A stretch of 64,000 bases of DNA, taken from positions 3,286,001-3,350,000 of the forward strand of contig NZ_CP090978.1 of NCBI RefSeq assembly GCF_021513275.1, read 5' to 3'. The position numbers and the translations under genes were made by a program. The notes beneath the pieces were generated by a model that was not told the origin of the DNA, ran no database searches, and saw only the letters and a program-made list of their open reading frames with translations. Origin of the DNA: Paenibacillus hexagrammi (GTDB taxonomy: Bacteria; Bacillota; Bacilli; Paenibacillales; NBRC-103111). This document shows, piece by piece, positions 28,498 through 37,526 of the stretch; position 1 is the first letter of the stretch; every line of letters begins with the position of its first letter.

Positions 28498-29160
28498 TCA
28501 CATAAAGCCGTGTTCAGCTAAAAAATCAGCGGTTAATGCGGATTTTTTCTTTCCCGTTTTATCGGACTGACCGAAGAACAACAGCCGTTCCATATATTTA
28601 CCAAGCACATCACACTCGATGTTGACGGTATCACCGGGATGTTTATCCTCCAGCACCGTTTGTGACAACGTATGGGGTATAATCGACACGGAAGCATAGG
28701 CATCCGTTACCTCCACAATTGTCAAGCTAATACCGTCAATGGTGATTGAACCACTTGGCAGCATGTATTTAAAGAAGTCCTTATCCTCCGGCTCGAACCG
28801 GTACACCACCGCATTCTCTTCCGGCTTACGGGACACGATTACTGCAGTCGTATCGACATGTCCTTGCACGATATGACCTCCGAATCGGCCATTTGCCGCC
28901 ATGGCGCGTTCCAGATTAACCCGTGCTCCGGATTGCAGCGTGCGCAAATTTGTCTTGCGGTACGTTTCGGGCATGACATCGACAGAGAAGGAGTCAGAGT
29001 CAAATGAAACCACCGTTAAGCATACGCCATTCACGGCTATGCTGTCACCCAATTTCACATCCTTGAGCACTTTATTAGCCCCAATCGTTAGTACCATAGC
29101 TTGACCTTGACTATGGATACGGCGCATGCTGCCGATTTCCTCAATGATTCCGGTAAACAC
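28498..29160 (-). CDS. ribE: Riboflavin synthase alpha subunit
   Basis: The 220-residue protein has the two repeated lumazine-binding barrels of riboflavin synthase (MFTGIIEEIG start, second copy from about residue 98 with GGHIVQGHVD). It dismutates two lumazines to riboflavin. It starts two bases after ribD ends and runs into ribBA, in the standard order of the Bacillus operon. Confidence 0.97.
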   Translation of the reverse strand: MFTGIIEEIGSMRRIHSQGQAMVLTIGANKVLKDVKLGDSIAVNGVCLTVVSFDSDSFSVDVMPETYRKTNLRTLQSGARVNLERAMAANGRFGGHIVQGHVDTTAVIVSRKPEENAVVYRFEPEDKDFFKYMLPSGSITIDGISLTIVEVTDAYASVSIIPHTLSQTVLEDKHPGDTVNIECDVLGKYMERLLFFGQSDKTGKKKSALTADFLAEHGFM

Positions 29161-29162
29161 GA

Positions 29163-30279
29163 TTACTCCCCACTTTCATAGACCGGATATCCGGTCAAGC
29201 ATACATCTTGACCGAACTGCTCGACCTTCACGCGGTCAAGCGTCAATGCGTCTCTCATCAGCTCGAAGCCTTCGAAGCTGATATTGTCCGGTGCGGCTGC
29301 GCCGCCTCCGATAATCTTCGGTGCAAAGAACAGCACCAGCTTATCGACCAGGCGCCGTTCAATCATGGCGCCGTTCAGGACACCTCCACCCTCGAGGAGG
29401 ATGGAGCCGATCTCCCGCTCGCCCAGCAGCCGCATGGCGAGTGTCAAATCCACCTGCGGGCCGCTGCCGCAGGTGAGCACCGTCACGCCGCGCGCTTCCA
29501 GCGCGGCGCGGCGTTCCGCCGGCGCCTGTGCGCTGGCGAGCAGGATCGTCGGCTGACGATCCTGCTCCTGCAGCACACGGGCGCCGAGAGGGGTGCGCAG
29601 CAGCGAGTCTGCGACGATCCGTACCGGCTGCACAGCCGGTACGTCGCCGCGCGCGCTGAGCAGCGGGTCGTCGGCGATGACGGTCTGCACGCCGACCATG
29701 ATGCCCTGATGCCGGTGGCGCAGGGCATGCACGACAGCGCGGGACGCTTCGCCCGTGATCCACTTGCTGTCGCCGATGCGCGAGGCGACCTTGCCGTCCA
29801 GCGTGCTCGCCGTCTTGAGCGTCACGAAGGGCTGCTTCGTGACGATATACTTACGGAACGCCTCGTTGATCGAGGCGGCTTCCTGCTCGAGAAGCCCAAC
29901 GCTCACCTCAATACCGTGAGCGCGCAGCTTCTCGATTCCCGAACTCGGCTACCTGCGGGTTCGGGTCCATCCCGGCGACGACGACGCGGGCGACGCCGGC
30001 TTCAATGAGCCGATCGCTGCAGGGCGGCGTCCGTCCGTAGTGGCTGCACGGCTCCAGTGTGACGTAAGCCGTGCAGCCCTTGGCCTCCTCGCCGGCCATC
30101 TGCAGAGCGAGGACTTCGGCATGCCCTTGGCCGCGCTTCAAGTGCGCGCCCATGCCGATAATGCGTCCATCCTTAACCAGGATGCAGCCAACCACCGGAT
30201 TAATGCCGGTCTGACCTAAGGCGCTTTCTGCCATTTGAAGTGCCAAACGCATGTAAGATTCATCATCTAACAGCTTCAC
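29163..30279 (-). CDS. ribD: Riboflavin biosynthesis protein RibD, frameshifted
   Basis: RibD has an N-terminal pyrimidine deaminase (HAE zinc site, PCSHYGRTPPC) and a C-terminal reductase domain (TLKTASTLDGK). The frame changes between the domains, at about 29937-29946. Removing one base, probably one of two T in GAGTTCGG, gives a continuous GIEKLRAHGIEVSVGLL segment and a 371-residue protein. The locus is 1117 bases, one more than a multiple of three. The reductase half is much richer in G+C than the neighbouring rib genes. It is first in the operon and is controlled by the FMN riboswitch upstream. Confidence 0.9.
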
Positions 30280-30315
30280 GGAACATTTCTCACCCCTTCG
30301 CTTTCAAAACAAAAC

Positions 30316-30346
30316 AAAAAGCCCCGTCCAGAGTTGGATAGGGGCC
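30316..30346 (-). terminator. Terminator of the FMN riboswitch expression platform
   Basis: GCCCC and GGGGC arms with an inner TCC/GGA pairing are followed on the minus strand by TTTTTGTTTT. It lies between the FMN aptamer and ribD and is the probable on/off hairpin. Confidence 0.8.
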
Positions 30347-30502
30347 ATTATAAGATCAGATCAGCACGAAATAAGCTGCGATGAAACGTGCAAGCGTTTT
30401 TCCGGTAAGCTAAAAAAACGGGAACCACTTCGTCACTAAAGACGAACTGCCCGGATGATTACATACGGAAAAAACATACACGTGTATCGAACCTATAATC
30501 GT

Positions 30503-30685
<183 letters not shown>

Positions 30686-30701
30686 TATACACAATATGTT
30701 C

Positions 30702-30730
30702 AGTATACAAAGGAAGGTGTTTCCTGTCTA
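30702..30730 (-). promoter_or_regulatory. Sigma-A promoter of the rib operon
   Basis: TAGACA (30725-30730) and TATACT (30702-30707) on the minus strand are separated by exactly 17 bases. The start point would fall a few bases before the FMN aptamer. Confidence 0.7.
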
Positions 30731-30747
30731 TACTGTAATTTTTATTT

Positions 30748-31179
30748 TTACACTTCTACGATTTCTACTTTTTCCATTTTGTCTCTGCCCTTAAATGCAT
30801 CGACATATTCCATACCTTTGACCACTTTACCAAATACGGTATGTTGGCCGTCGAGGTGTGGCTGGGGTTGGTAGCAAATGTAGAACTGGCTTCCGCCTGT
30901 GTTACGGCCGGCGTGAGCCATAGCCAATGTGCCGCGCTCATGCTTGTTAGGGTTAATTTCGCAATTGATTTGGTAGCCAGGACCGCCTGTTCCTGTTCCA
31001 GTCGGGCAACCGCCTTGTGCAACGAAGCCAGGAATTACGCGATGAAACACAAGACCGTTATAGAAACCGTCATTTGCAAGCTTCTCGAAGTTCGCAACTG
31101 TGTTCGGAGCATCCTTTTCAAATAGATCGATCACGACTTGTTCGCCACCGGCGAGTGTAATTTTTGCTTGTTTGGCCAT
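30748..31179 (-). CDS. ppiB: Peptidyl-prolyl cis-trans isomerase, cyclophilin type
   Basis: The 143-residue cytoplasmic cyclophilin has the [13 protein letters not shown] and [22 protein letters not shown] segments with the active-site Arg, Phe and Trp/His region. It speeds isomerisation of X-Pro bonds during folding. There is no signal peptide. It lies between the rib operon and lysA, as in B. subtilis. A GGAGTGG-type ribosome site precedes the ATG. Confidence 0.95.
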   Translation of the reverse strand: MAKQAKITLAGGEQVVIDLFEKDAPNTVANFEKLANDGFYNGLVFHRVIPGFVAQGGCPTGTGTGGPGYQINCEINPNKHERGTLAMAHAGRNTGGSQFYICYQPQPHLDGQHTVFGKVVKGMEYVDAFKGRDKMEKVEIVEV

Positions 31180-31333
31180 GTAAGGTCCACTCCTTTAGAC
31201 AATAATAACCTATTGTACTATGAAAGCATCCGTTTCACAAATTTACCGGTTTGCCGTTCACTCTACGATGTTAGCATTTCTGCCACTTACCCTAATTTTT
31301 GTGAAATATCACACAGAAATGAATGGATCGTTT

Positions 31334-31342
31334 TGTTATACT
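31334..31342 (+). promoter_or_regulatory. Extended -10 promoter of the small structured-leader unit
   Basis: TGT followed by TATACT (31337-31342) matches an extended -10 element. No good -35 is seen at the usual distance. Transcription would start near 31349. Confidence 0.45.
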
Positions 31343-31348
31343 GATGAT

Positions 31349-31470
31349 GTAACTGATGCTAATATATGGAAAGCGATGAAAACGTTTCTTTTATCTGGGC
31401 ACTTTGGAAACGTTGGAGCTTAGTAGTGCAACCGGCCATCTTCTGTTTCTAAGATGGTCTTTTTGATTTT
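31349..31470 (+). ncRNA. Candidate structured leader RNA with possible pseudoknot and attenuator
   Basis: An 8-bp perfect helix can form between AACGTTTC (31381-31388) and GAAACGTT (31407-31414). The loop between them contains GCACT (31399-31403), which can pair with AGTGC (31425-31429), and this gives an H-type pseudoknot. A terminator follows directly: CCATCTT/AAGATGG arms (31436-31457) with a TTTTTGATTTTT tail. A ribosome site and a 53-residue gene come next. The order of structure, terminator and gene is that of a riboswitch or attenuator. I do not recognise a known class. It could also be a free small RNA. The TGAAAACGTTTC core also resembles a CcpA site. Confidence 0.45.
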
Positions 31471-31486
31471 TCTGGAGGAAACTTTC

Positions 31487-31648
31487 ATGCAGATTCTCGA
31501 ATGTGAACGTATTGCCTTTCAATTAGGCATTTCCTCAGACACGCTTGAAGCTTGGAAAAAACAGCTTCAGGAGCAATTGGACACTAATGAGCAACAGCCT
31601 CCGTCCAAAGTCTTCCACTCCCGTCTTGTCTTATCTACGATTTCATAA
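31487..31648 (+). CDS. Small helix-turn-helix-like protein, unknown
   Basis: The 53-residue frame starts at an ATG with GGAGG about eight bases upstream and is followed by a strong terminator, so it is probably expressed. The middle (about residues 7-28, with IAFQLGISSDTLEAWKKQL) resembles the helix-turn-helix seen in small DNA-binding proteins and in transposase OrfA proteins. No other domain is present. It stands alone behind a possible structured leader with an attenuator. I know no named homologue. A regulatory role is inferred only. Confidence 0.5.
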   Translation: MQILECERIAFQLGISSDTLEAWKKQLQEQLDTNEQQPPSKVFHSRLVLSTIS

Positions 31649-31673
31649 TTCCTCCATGTAACTCCTCATTTGT

Positions 31674-31714
31674 GCGAGTACATCTTCCCCACTGAAGATG
31701 TCTCGCCTTTTCTT
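31674..31714 (+). terminator. Terminator after the small HTH-like gene
   Basis: Arms GCGAG and CTCGC, with inner ACATCTTC/GAAGATGT pairing, are followed by CTTTTCTTT on the plus strand. Confidence 0.85.
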
Positions 31715-31719
31715 TATGT

Positions 31720-31756
31720 ATGAAAGCTGCCGGTCCTATAGAGCTAAGCCGGCAGC
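31720..31756 (-). terminator. Hairpin downstream of the 60-residue gene
   Basis: A GCTGCCGG/CCGGCAGC stem is followed on the minus strand by a short TTTCAT tail. It lies just after the gene that ends at 31774. The T tract is weak. Confidence 0.5.
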
Positions 31757-31773
31757 ATGCCATAATTTATTCG

Positions 31774-31956
31774 CTACGTGTTTTGCACCTCGATAATGTC
31801 ATCTAACGATGATCCCTGCTGATTGGCAGCTGCAAGTATATGCTGGTCTGCTTCACAAGCTCCCTGAATAAGCTCTGCCGCTTGTGCCTGTTGATTCAGC
31901 TGTTTTTCGATTTGACCAATCCCATGGGCGCCTTGATGATTTCTGCTCGATGTCAT
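31774..31956 (-). CDS. Small hydrophilic protein, unknown
   Basis: The 60-residue protein is rich in Gln, Ala and Asn and has a helical middle with one Cys. No signal peptide or membrane segment is present. The ATG at 31954-31956 has AGGAGG seven bases upstream; an ATG two codons earlier is too close. The composition resembles small spore-associated proteins, but no SASP signature is visible, so I leave the function open. It lies between the HTH-like unit and lysA and appears monocistronic. Confidence 0.55.
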   Translation of the reverse strand: MTSSRNHQGAHGIGQIEKQLNQQAQAAELIQGACEADQHILAAANQQGSSLDDIIEVQNT

Positions 31957-32039
31957 GTCCATTCCTCCTTTGATCTATCGAATCGATTGTTACTATGCTC
32001 GATCATAGAGGGGTTTATGCCTGCTGAATCATCACATAA

Positions 32040-32073
32040 AAAGGCAAAGAGACTGCTTTTGGCGCAGTCTCCA
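32040..32073 (-). terminator. Terminator after lysA
   Basis: A perfect GAGACTGC/GCAGTCTC stem with a seven-base loop is followed on the minus strand by TTTGCCTTTTT. Confidence 0.8.
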
Positions 32074-32096
32074 ATTTGTAGATAAAGCCTCATTCC

Positions 32097-33434
32097 TTAT
32101 GAGCTAACCGATTTGCTTACTTGCTTCATTCGTTCTGGAATGACATCATTTCCAACGATATCATTGTACGTTTCACGTTTGACAACCAAATCACTCTGAC
32201 CGTCTTTAACAAAGACGACAGCCGGTCGACGTATGCGGTTATAATTACTTGCCATAGCATAGTTATAAGCTCCTGTGCAGGATACCGCGAGCACATCGCC
32301 AACGTGAACTTTTGGTAATTGGATGTCCCAAATCAGCATATCTCCGCTTTCGCAGCATTTGCCTGCAATGGAGACAACCTCCTCCGGTTGTTCGGTTGCC
32401 CGGTTCGCCAGCATCGCCTCATACTCCGATTCGTAGAGGGCAGGCCGCGGGTTATCGGTCATGCCTCCGTTCACCGCTATATATTTACGAACACCTGGAA
32501 TGTCCTTTGTAGTACCGATCGTGTAAAGCGTTGTGCCGGCATCGCCTACAATGCTGCGGCCCGGCTCGACCCAAATCTCTGGAAGCGGATAATCGTTCGC
32601 TCCGAAGTTTTCTTTAATCGCGTCAGTTATTGCCTTTACATATACAGCAACCGGAAGTGGTGTATCTCCTTCCATATAACGGATGCCGAAGCCTCCGCCC
32701 AGATTGATTACAGGGAAGATCACACTTAGCTCCTTGCGCACCTCAACGGCAAATGCAGCTACTTTCTCAGCCGCCATACGGAATCCTTCCACCTCAAAGA
32801 TCTGGGAGCCAATGTGGGAATGAACTCCCAGAAGCTGCAGATGTGCTTGCTCAGAAGCTTCTTTAATGGCACGAAACGCCGATCCGTTCCCCAAATCGAA
32901 GCCGAATTTAGAGTCAGTTTGTCCCGTTGAAATATATTCGTGAGTGTGCGCCTCCACACCGGGCGTGATGCGCAGCAGAATGTTTACTTTTTGGCGTTTT
33001 TCACCTGCAATGGCATTGAGCAGCTGCAGCTCGTCGAAGTTGTCTACAACAAAGCAGCCGATTCTGGCGTCGATTGCCATTTCAATCTCTTCCGGTGTTT
33101 TGTTGTTTCCGTGGAAATGAATACGTTCGGCTGGAAAACCTGCTTGCAGTGCCGTATATAATTCACCATCGGATACGACATCCAGTGACATGCCCTCTTC
33201 CTCAACAATGCGGCACATCGCCATCACCATGAATGCTTTACTTGCGTATGCAACCTGGTATTTAAGCCCCGACGCTTGAAAAGCGCTCACAAATTCACGG
33301 CAGCGCTGTCTGACCAACGCTTCGTCAAAAACATATAACGGCGTGCCGTATTCGCTGACAAGAGCTGTTGCGTCGACACCGCCGATTTCGAGGTGGCCTT
33401 TATTGTTTATTTTGCTAGTACCGTGTAAATACAT
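32097..33434 (-). CDS. lysA: Diaminopimelate decarboxylase
   Basis: The 445-residue PLP enzyme converts meso-diaminopimelate to lysine. The PLP lysine is in the VAYASKAF segment, with GGGFGIRY for phosphate binding and a CCESGD motif bearing the active-site cysteine from the partner subunit. Length and order are standard for the alanine racemase-like fold type III family. It lies next to spoVAF, as in B. subtilis. A terminator follows. Confidence 0.97.
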   Translation of the reverse strand: MYLHGTSKINNKGHLEIGGVDATALVSEYGTPLYVFDEALVRQRCREFVSAFQASGLKYQVAYASKAFMVMAMCRIVEEEGMSLDVVSDGELYTALQAGFPAERIHFHGNNKTPEEIEMAIDARIGCFVVDNFDELQLLNAIAGEKRQKVNILLRITPGVEAHTHEYISTGQTDSKFGFDLGNGSAFRAIKEASEQAHLQLLGVHSHIGSQIFEVEGFRMAAEKVAAFAVEVRKELSVIFPVINLGGGFGIRYMEGDTPLPVAVYVKAITDAIKENFGANDYPLPEIWVEPGRSIVGDAGTTLYTIGTTKDIPGVRKYIAVNGGMTDNPRPALYESEYEAMLANRATEQPEEVVSIAGKCCESGDMLIWDIQLPKVHVGDVLAVSCTGAYNYAMASNYNRIRRPAVVFVKDGQSDLVVKRETYNDIVGNDVIPERMKQVSKSVSS

Positions 33435-33515
33435 AGCTCCTGTTTCCCCTCTTCCTTATGTGCATTACAATTAAAAGTATCATAATGCAAATGCTTTTGA
33501 CAATACAGGCGCAGG

Positions 33516-33557
33516 CAATAAAAAGAAATGGGCGGCTATGCCCCCATCTCTTCTACT
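33516..33557 (-). terminator. Terminator after spoVAF
   Basis: AGAgATGGG and CCCATtTCT arms with an inner GGC/GCC pairing are followed on the minus strand by TTTTTATTG. Confidence 0.7.
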
Positions 33558-33583
33558 CGTTCGTATCCTTGATTTCATATTTC

Positions 33584-35184
33584 CTACTTCTTTTTCGGTT
33601 GGCGCGTACCGTCGATCGGCTTTGTGATGCTCAGGCGCGTCTTTCCTGACAGCACAGGACGCCGCACCAAAATTGCAAAGAAGCCTTTTGCATTGAAAGG
33701 AATAAGCGGCCACATATAAGGAGTGTTGTAGGATCTTCTAGTGGCCAGCAGCAGCAGCCATATCGTAGAGCCTACAACCAAGCCTGGGACTTTAAAGATC
33801 GCTACAGCAATAAGCAGAATCAATCTTGATATCCGATTCGCCAAGCTAAGCTCATAGCTTGGTGTCGCGAACATTCCGATGGATGCTACGGCCAGATACA
33901 AAATGACTTCATTGATAAACAAACCTGTCTTGACCGCAATATCTCCAATGAGAATAGCAGCAACGAGGCCCATTGCAGTCGCCAGTGGAGTCGGTGTATG
34001 AACCGCCGCCATCCTCATCAAGTCTATCCCGATGTCAGCCAGGAGGAATTGTAAAAACACTGGCAAATGGCTTTCTTTTGCGGCCCGATAAATTCCAATC
34101 CTGCCGGTTTGAGTGATGGATCCTGCACCATCAGAAACCAAAGCGGAAGCAGGAATAACGATGCCATAATTCCAGTGAAGCGAACCCAACGGAGATAGGT
34201 GCCGATAAACGGGGTTTGCCTATATTCTTCAGCATGCTGCACATGATGGAAAAAGGTCGTCGGCATGATCATCGCACTCGGCGACGTATCCACTAGCACG
34301 ACAAGGTGCCCCTCCAGCAAATGCGCTGACACGACATCAGGTCTCTCTGAATACCTAACCATCGGATAAGGATTCCAGCCCTTGTTGATAAATGCTTCTT
34401 CCAGTTGCTTTTCAGCAAGGGGCAGACCATCGATCTCGACCTTCTTGATTTTATCTTTCACAGATTCTACGAGATTGGCGTCGGCTATGTCATTGATATA
34501 ACAGACGCAGATATCCGTCTTCGTCCTTTTCCCCACTTGCATGATTTCCAGCTTCAATCTTTCATCCCGCAAGCGTCTACGGATCAAGGTCACGTTCGTC
34601 AGCAGCGTTTCTACAAAGCCGTCTCTCGATCCCCTTACAACCCGCTCCAGATCGGGTTCTGCAATGGACCGAACCGGATAGTTTTTCGCGTCCACAGCAA
34701 TGGCTTGGGTCTCCCCTTCAATAAAGAAGGCGGTACCGCCCATAAGCACTTGTCCGACGATTTCGGACATCTTTTCGTAAGATTTCACCTGTATGTGCGG
34801 AATCAAGAGATCGGTTAAGGCTTGTACCGTATTCTCCTCCATACTTTCGGAAGGAGCGTAAGAGAGTCTTGTAATGATATCCGTTAGCACCGTATCCTTG
34901 GCAAAGCCGTTGCAGTAAAACATCCCGACGCGCTTATTGCCGAACACCATCTCTCTCATGACTAGATCGAAGCTTTTGTTTAAACCAACCCGCTCTTCCA
35001 GCACTCTCTGAACATCCTGAAGACGATCCGGAATATTCTCCTGAACCTTGAGTGCTTTTTCTTCTTCAGTCATATCGATTTCAGGTTCATAGGGCTGTAA
35101 ATTTCCATTTTCATCAACAGAATATTTCTGCTCAGCACCTTGCTGGCCTTTTTTAATTTCTCCCTTTCTCACGATCACTTTCAT
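33584..35184 (-). CDS. spoVAF: Stage V sporulation protein AF, frameshifted
   Basis: SpoVAF is a GerA-type membrane protein of the forespore inner membrane involved in germination. The N-terminal soluble part and the first membrane segment are in one frame, and the remaining membrane region (LLADIGIDLMRMAAVHTPTP onward) is in another. The break is at 34077-34086. One more A in the CAAAAG segment joins FIGPQ to KESHLPVFLQF and gives about 533 residues. The locus is 1601 bases, one short of a multiple of three. The ATG at 35182-35184 has AGGAGG eight bases upstream. It directly follows spoVAB, with no spoVAC, AD or AE in between. Confidence 0.88.
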
Positions 35185-35222
35185 CACTTGTCCTCCTTAC
35201 GTTGTTCGCTTCATAAAATCCC

Positions 35223-35645
35223 TTAATAGAATAGCCATTCAAAGATGGAGCCCGCCACCTTGCCGAAAATCATGGCCATAAGCAAAAGGATCATATAGGA
35301 GCCCATGCCCACCCTCTTAGCAAGAATAGGCAGTACATTGATAATCTCCGTTAAGGCAGCGGCGAGCATGCCGACAAAGCAACCTGCAAACATACCGAAT
35401 AACGAAGCGCTTAACGGAAATAGGTGGAAATGCACTTCACTGAGATCAATCCAGGTGAATGCTAGTGACCCCGCAACTACCGCAGCTTCATACGTATGAA
35501 TTTGTTTGTGAGTATGTGTGATTTGCACAAGACGCGGAATAATGTCAAGGACCACAAGGAAAGCAACCATGCCGCTTCCGACCGCGATGCCTCCCGCAAG
35601 GCCGATGAAAGCTGCCAAAGCCGCTTCGCCGATCTGCGTAATCAC
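35223..35645 (-). CDS. spoVAB: Stage V sporulation protein AB
   Basis: The 140-residue protein has four membrane segments and the SpoVAB pattern of a glycine-rich first helix and a conserved TWIDLSEVHF loop. It is part of the SpoVA set linked to dipicolinic acid uptake and germination. Its ATG overlaps the spoVAA stop in an ATGA arrangement. spoVAF follows 38 bases later, in place of the usual spoVAC. Confidence 0.92.
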   Translation of the reverse strand: MITQIGEAALAAFIGLAGGIAVGSGMVAFLVVLDIIPRLVQITHTHKQIHTYEAAVVAGSLAFTWIDLSEVHFHLFPLSASLFGMFAGCFVGMLAAALTEIINVLPILAKRVGMGSYMILLLMAMIFGKVAGSIFEWLFY

Positions 35646-36277
35646 TTCATTTCATTCCTTTCGTGTATCTTTCCGTATTCTTCCGTAATAACGTAGTGAT
35701 TCACATTTTCTTGATACATAAACATTTCCACTTCTAACGGACTGGGCTCCTCATTGAACTTCTTTTTGAACAGATGGTTAAAAAATATGACCATCCCTAC
35801 TCCGATGCCTATCGAATACGGAATTTGAAGTATGAGCGGATGCTCGACTCTAGAACCGGTAAGCAGCTCATAAATTCTCTGATGCACTTGCATCATGCTT
35901 ACGTCCGCATGAAAATTCATGATGGCAAGGCCTGAACCAATAAATAGAAGCAACCAGACTACCCCGATTAACATAGGACTTGGCTTCTTGTTATCCGTGT
36001 AAATTTCAAGCAGCACATGCGGTTCGCCGAAATGTTCAATTTGGAGCTCCGGGAATTGTTCTTTTACTTTGCGCACGATCAGCATCATATCAATTAATAC
36101 GCGATTCCCGTCTTCATGCCGCGACTTATAAATGTTGAGTTGGTTCAGCCTTTCTTCATATTCGGGCTCCACAATCATCTGAGCGATATCGCCTAGACGT
36201 ACGAAGCTGCCTTTACGAATCTGGGCCCTCCGGCGCAGCCGGATGTAAAGGTACGGAGAGACTTCGACCTGTCTCAT
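35642..36277 (-). CDS. spoVAA: Stage V sporulation protein AA
   Basis: The 211-residue protein has a soluble N-terminal domain (about residues 1-95) and two membrane segments (about 98-117 and 147-166), which is the SpoVAA layout. The start at 36275-36277 has AAGGAGT six bases upstream; a longer open frame upstream lacks a site and would run through the promoter. The gene starts the short spoVAA-AB-AF cluster and overlaps spoVAB by four bases. Confidence 0.92.
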   Translation of the reverse strand: MRQVEVSPYLYIRLRRRAQIRKGSFVRLGDIAQMIVEPEYEERLNQLNIYKSRHEDGNRVLIDMMLIVRKVKEQFPELQIEHFGEPHVLLEIYTDNKKPSPMLIGVVWLLLFIGSGLAIMNFHADVSMMQVHQRIYELLTGSRVEHPLILQIPYSIGIGVGMVIFFNHLFKKKFNEEPSPLEVEMFMYQENVNHYVITEEYGKIHERNEMK

Positions 36278-36310
36278 CTTCTCACTCCTTTTACCATCCA
36301 TGTATAGGAG

Positions 36311-36341
36311 TAGTATGCAAAATATTGATTGGCAATAATCC
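36311..36341 (-). promoter_or_regulatory. Candidate sigma-G promoter of spoVAA
   Basis: On the minus strand GGATTA (36336-36341) is followed after 18 bases by CATACTA (36311-36317), the sigma-G -10 consensus. The start codon lies about 35 bases downstream. spoVA is sigma-G dependent in B. subtilis. Confidence 0.65.
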
Positions 36342-36450
36342 CTCAAATAACTGGTAAATGCTCCTACCTTTCCTCTAATGAATAAAAATTCTATTTGTTT
36401 GGCAATAGTAAGAGAGAAGAAACTATTCCTCATTGAGAAGGGTGATAGAA

Positions 36451-36660
36451 ATGGCAAAATTAGCGTTAACCCTCGTTATCATCGGGGCGCTGAATTGGCT
36501 GTTGGTCGGGCTTTTTGAGTGGGATTTGGTCTCAGCACTGCTCGGCGGTGACTCTCATCGTGAATCCTCGGGAATCAGCCGAATTGTTTATTCACTTGTA
36601 GGACTTGCCGGCTTATATTGTGTGCGTTTTTACTTTGAAGAGAATGCCGCGGCAAGATAA
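36451..36660 (+). CDS. DUF378 family small membrane protein
   Basis: The 69-residue protein has two membrane segments with the DUF378 hallmarks: IIGALNWLLVG in the first and RIVYSLVGLAGLY in the second. The function is unknown. It is common in Firmicutes (YuzA in B. subtilis). The ATG at 36451 has a GAAGGGTG site. It is monocistronic, divergent from spoVAA, and followed by a terminator. Confidence 0.88.
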   Translation: MAKLALTLVIIGALNWLLVGLFEWDLVSALLGGDSHRESSGISRIVYSLVGLAGLYCVRFYFEENAAAR

Positions 36661-36671
36661 ATCCCGGTACG

Positions 36672-36718
36672 AAAAAGCCACCGCCTTATTTATTTGCTAA
36701 GGGGTGGCTACTTTTTTT
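36672..36718 (+). terminator. Terminator after the DUF378 gene
   Basis: AGCCACC/GGTGGCT arms with inner CCTTA/TAAGG pairing are followed by ACTTTTTTT on the plus strand. Confidence 0.85.
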
Positions 36719-36722
36719 GGAC

Positions 36723-36752
36723 GAAAAACGCCCTCCTTTCGAAAGGAGGACG
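36723..36752 (-). terminator. Terminator of the spoIIA-sigF operon
   Basis: A near-perfect CGtCCTCCTTTC/GAAAGGAGGgCG palindrome is followed on the minus strand by five T. It lies just after sigF. Confidence 0.85.
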
Positions 36753-36759
36753 TCATCAT

Positions 36760-37515
36760 TTACTGCGCAATTTGATCTTTAATGGACTGCAATATTTTCT
36801 TCTCCAGCCGCGATACCTGGACTTGGGAAATGCCTAGTCGGCTTGCCACCTCCGACTGTGTTTGATCGCGGAAGTATCGAAGGAATACGATAAGCCGCTC
36901 CCTCTCGGAAAGCGAGCCGATTGCTTCGTTTAAAGCTAGCTTTTCAAACCACTTCTCGCCGGACTCGTCGGAAATTTGATCCATCAAGGTAATCGGATCT
37001 CCATCGTTTTCGAAGACAGTCTCATGAATGGACGTCAAAGGCTTATTCGCTTCCTGTGCGAAAACAACCTCCTCCGCCGTAATCATCAGCTCTTCAGCCA
37101 CTTCCTTAATTGTTGGAAGCCTACCTAGACGTTTGGATAGCTCATCCTTTGTCTTCCGAATTTTATTGGCTAGCTCCTTTAGTGAGCGGCTGACCTTTAG
37201 CGTTCCGTCATCACGAAGAAACCGTTGGATTTCACCGATAATCATCGGGACCGCATAGGTAGAAAATTTGACGTCGTAGGACAAATCAAATTTGTCAACG
37301 GACTTGAGAAGGCCGATACAGCCGATTTGAAACAAATCCTCAGCTTCGTAGCCACGATTCAAGAAGCGTTGAACTACAGACCAGACGAGTCGGATGTTGC
37401 AGCTGACGAGCGTTTCTCTTGCAATACTGTCTCCGGATTGGCTGAGCGCGATTAACCGTTTGACTTCACTGTCGTCCAAATAACTGTGAGAGGCATGCTT
37501 CAAATCAACATCCAT
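36760..37515 (-). CDS. sigF: Sporulation sigma factor F
   Basis: The 251-residue sigma-70 family protein has region 2 (EDLFQIGCIGLLKSVDKFD), region 3 and region 4 (SQVQVSRLEKKIL helix-turn-helix). It directs the first forespore genes and is held inactive by SpoIIAB. The gene starts 11 bases after spoIIAB in the classic spoIIAA-spoIIAB-sigF operon. The region-2 sequence and the operon separate it from sigma-G and sigma-B. Confidence 0.97.
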   Translation of the reverse strand: MDVDLKHASHSYLDDSEVKRLIALSQSGDSIARETLVSCNIRLVWSVVQRFLNRGYEAEDLFQIGCIGLLKSVDKFDLSYDVKFSTYAVPMIIGEIQRFLRDDGTLKVSRSLKELANKIRKTKDELSKRLGRLPTIKEVAEELMITAEEVVFAQEANKPLTSIHETVFENDGDPITLMDQISDESGEKWFEKLALNEAIGSLSERERLIVFLRYFRDQTQSEVASRLGISQVQVSRLEKKILQSIKDQIAQ

Positions 37516-37526
37516 AGATCAAACCC

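Noticed and set aside
29208..30008. Long open frame antisense to ribD
   Set aside because: It is a shadow of the G+C-rich reductase domain; the sequence is Arg/His-rich with no domain.
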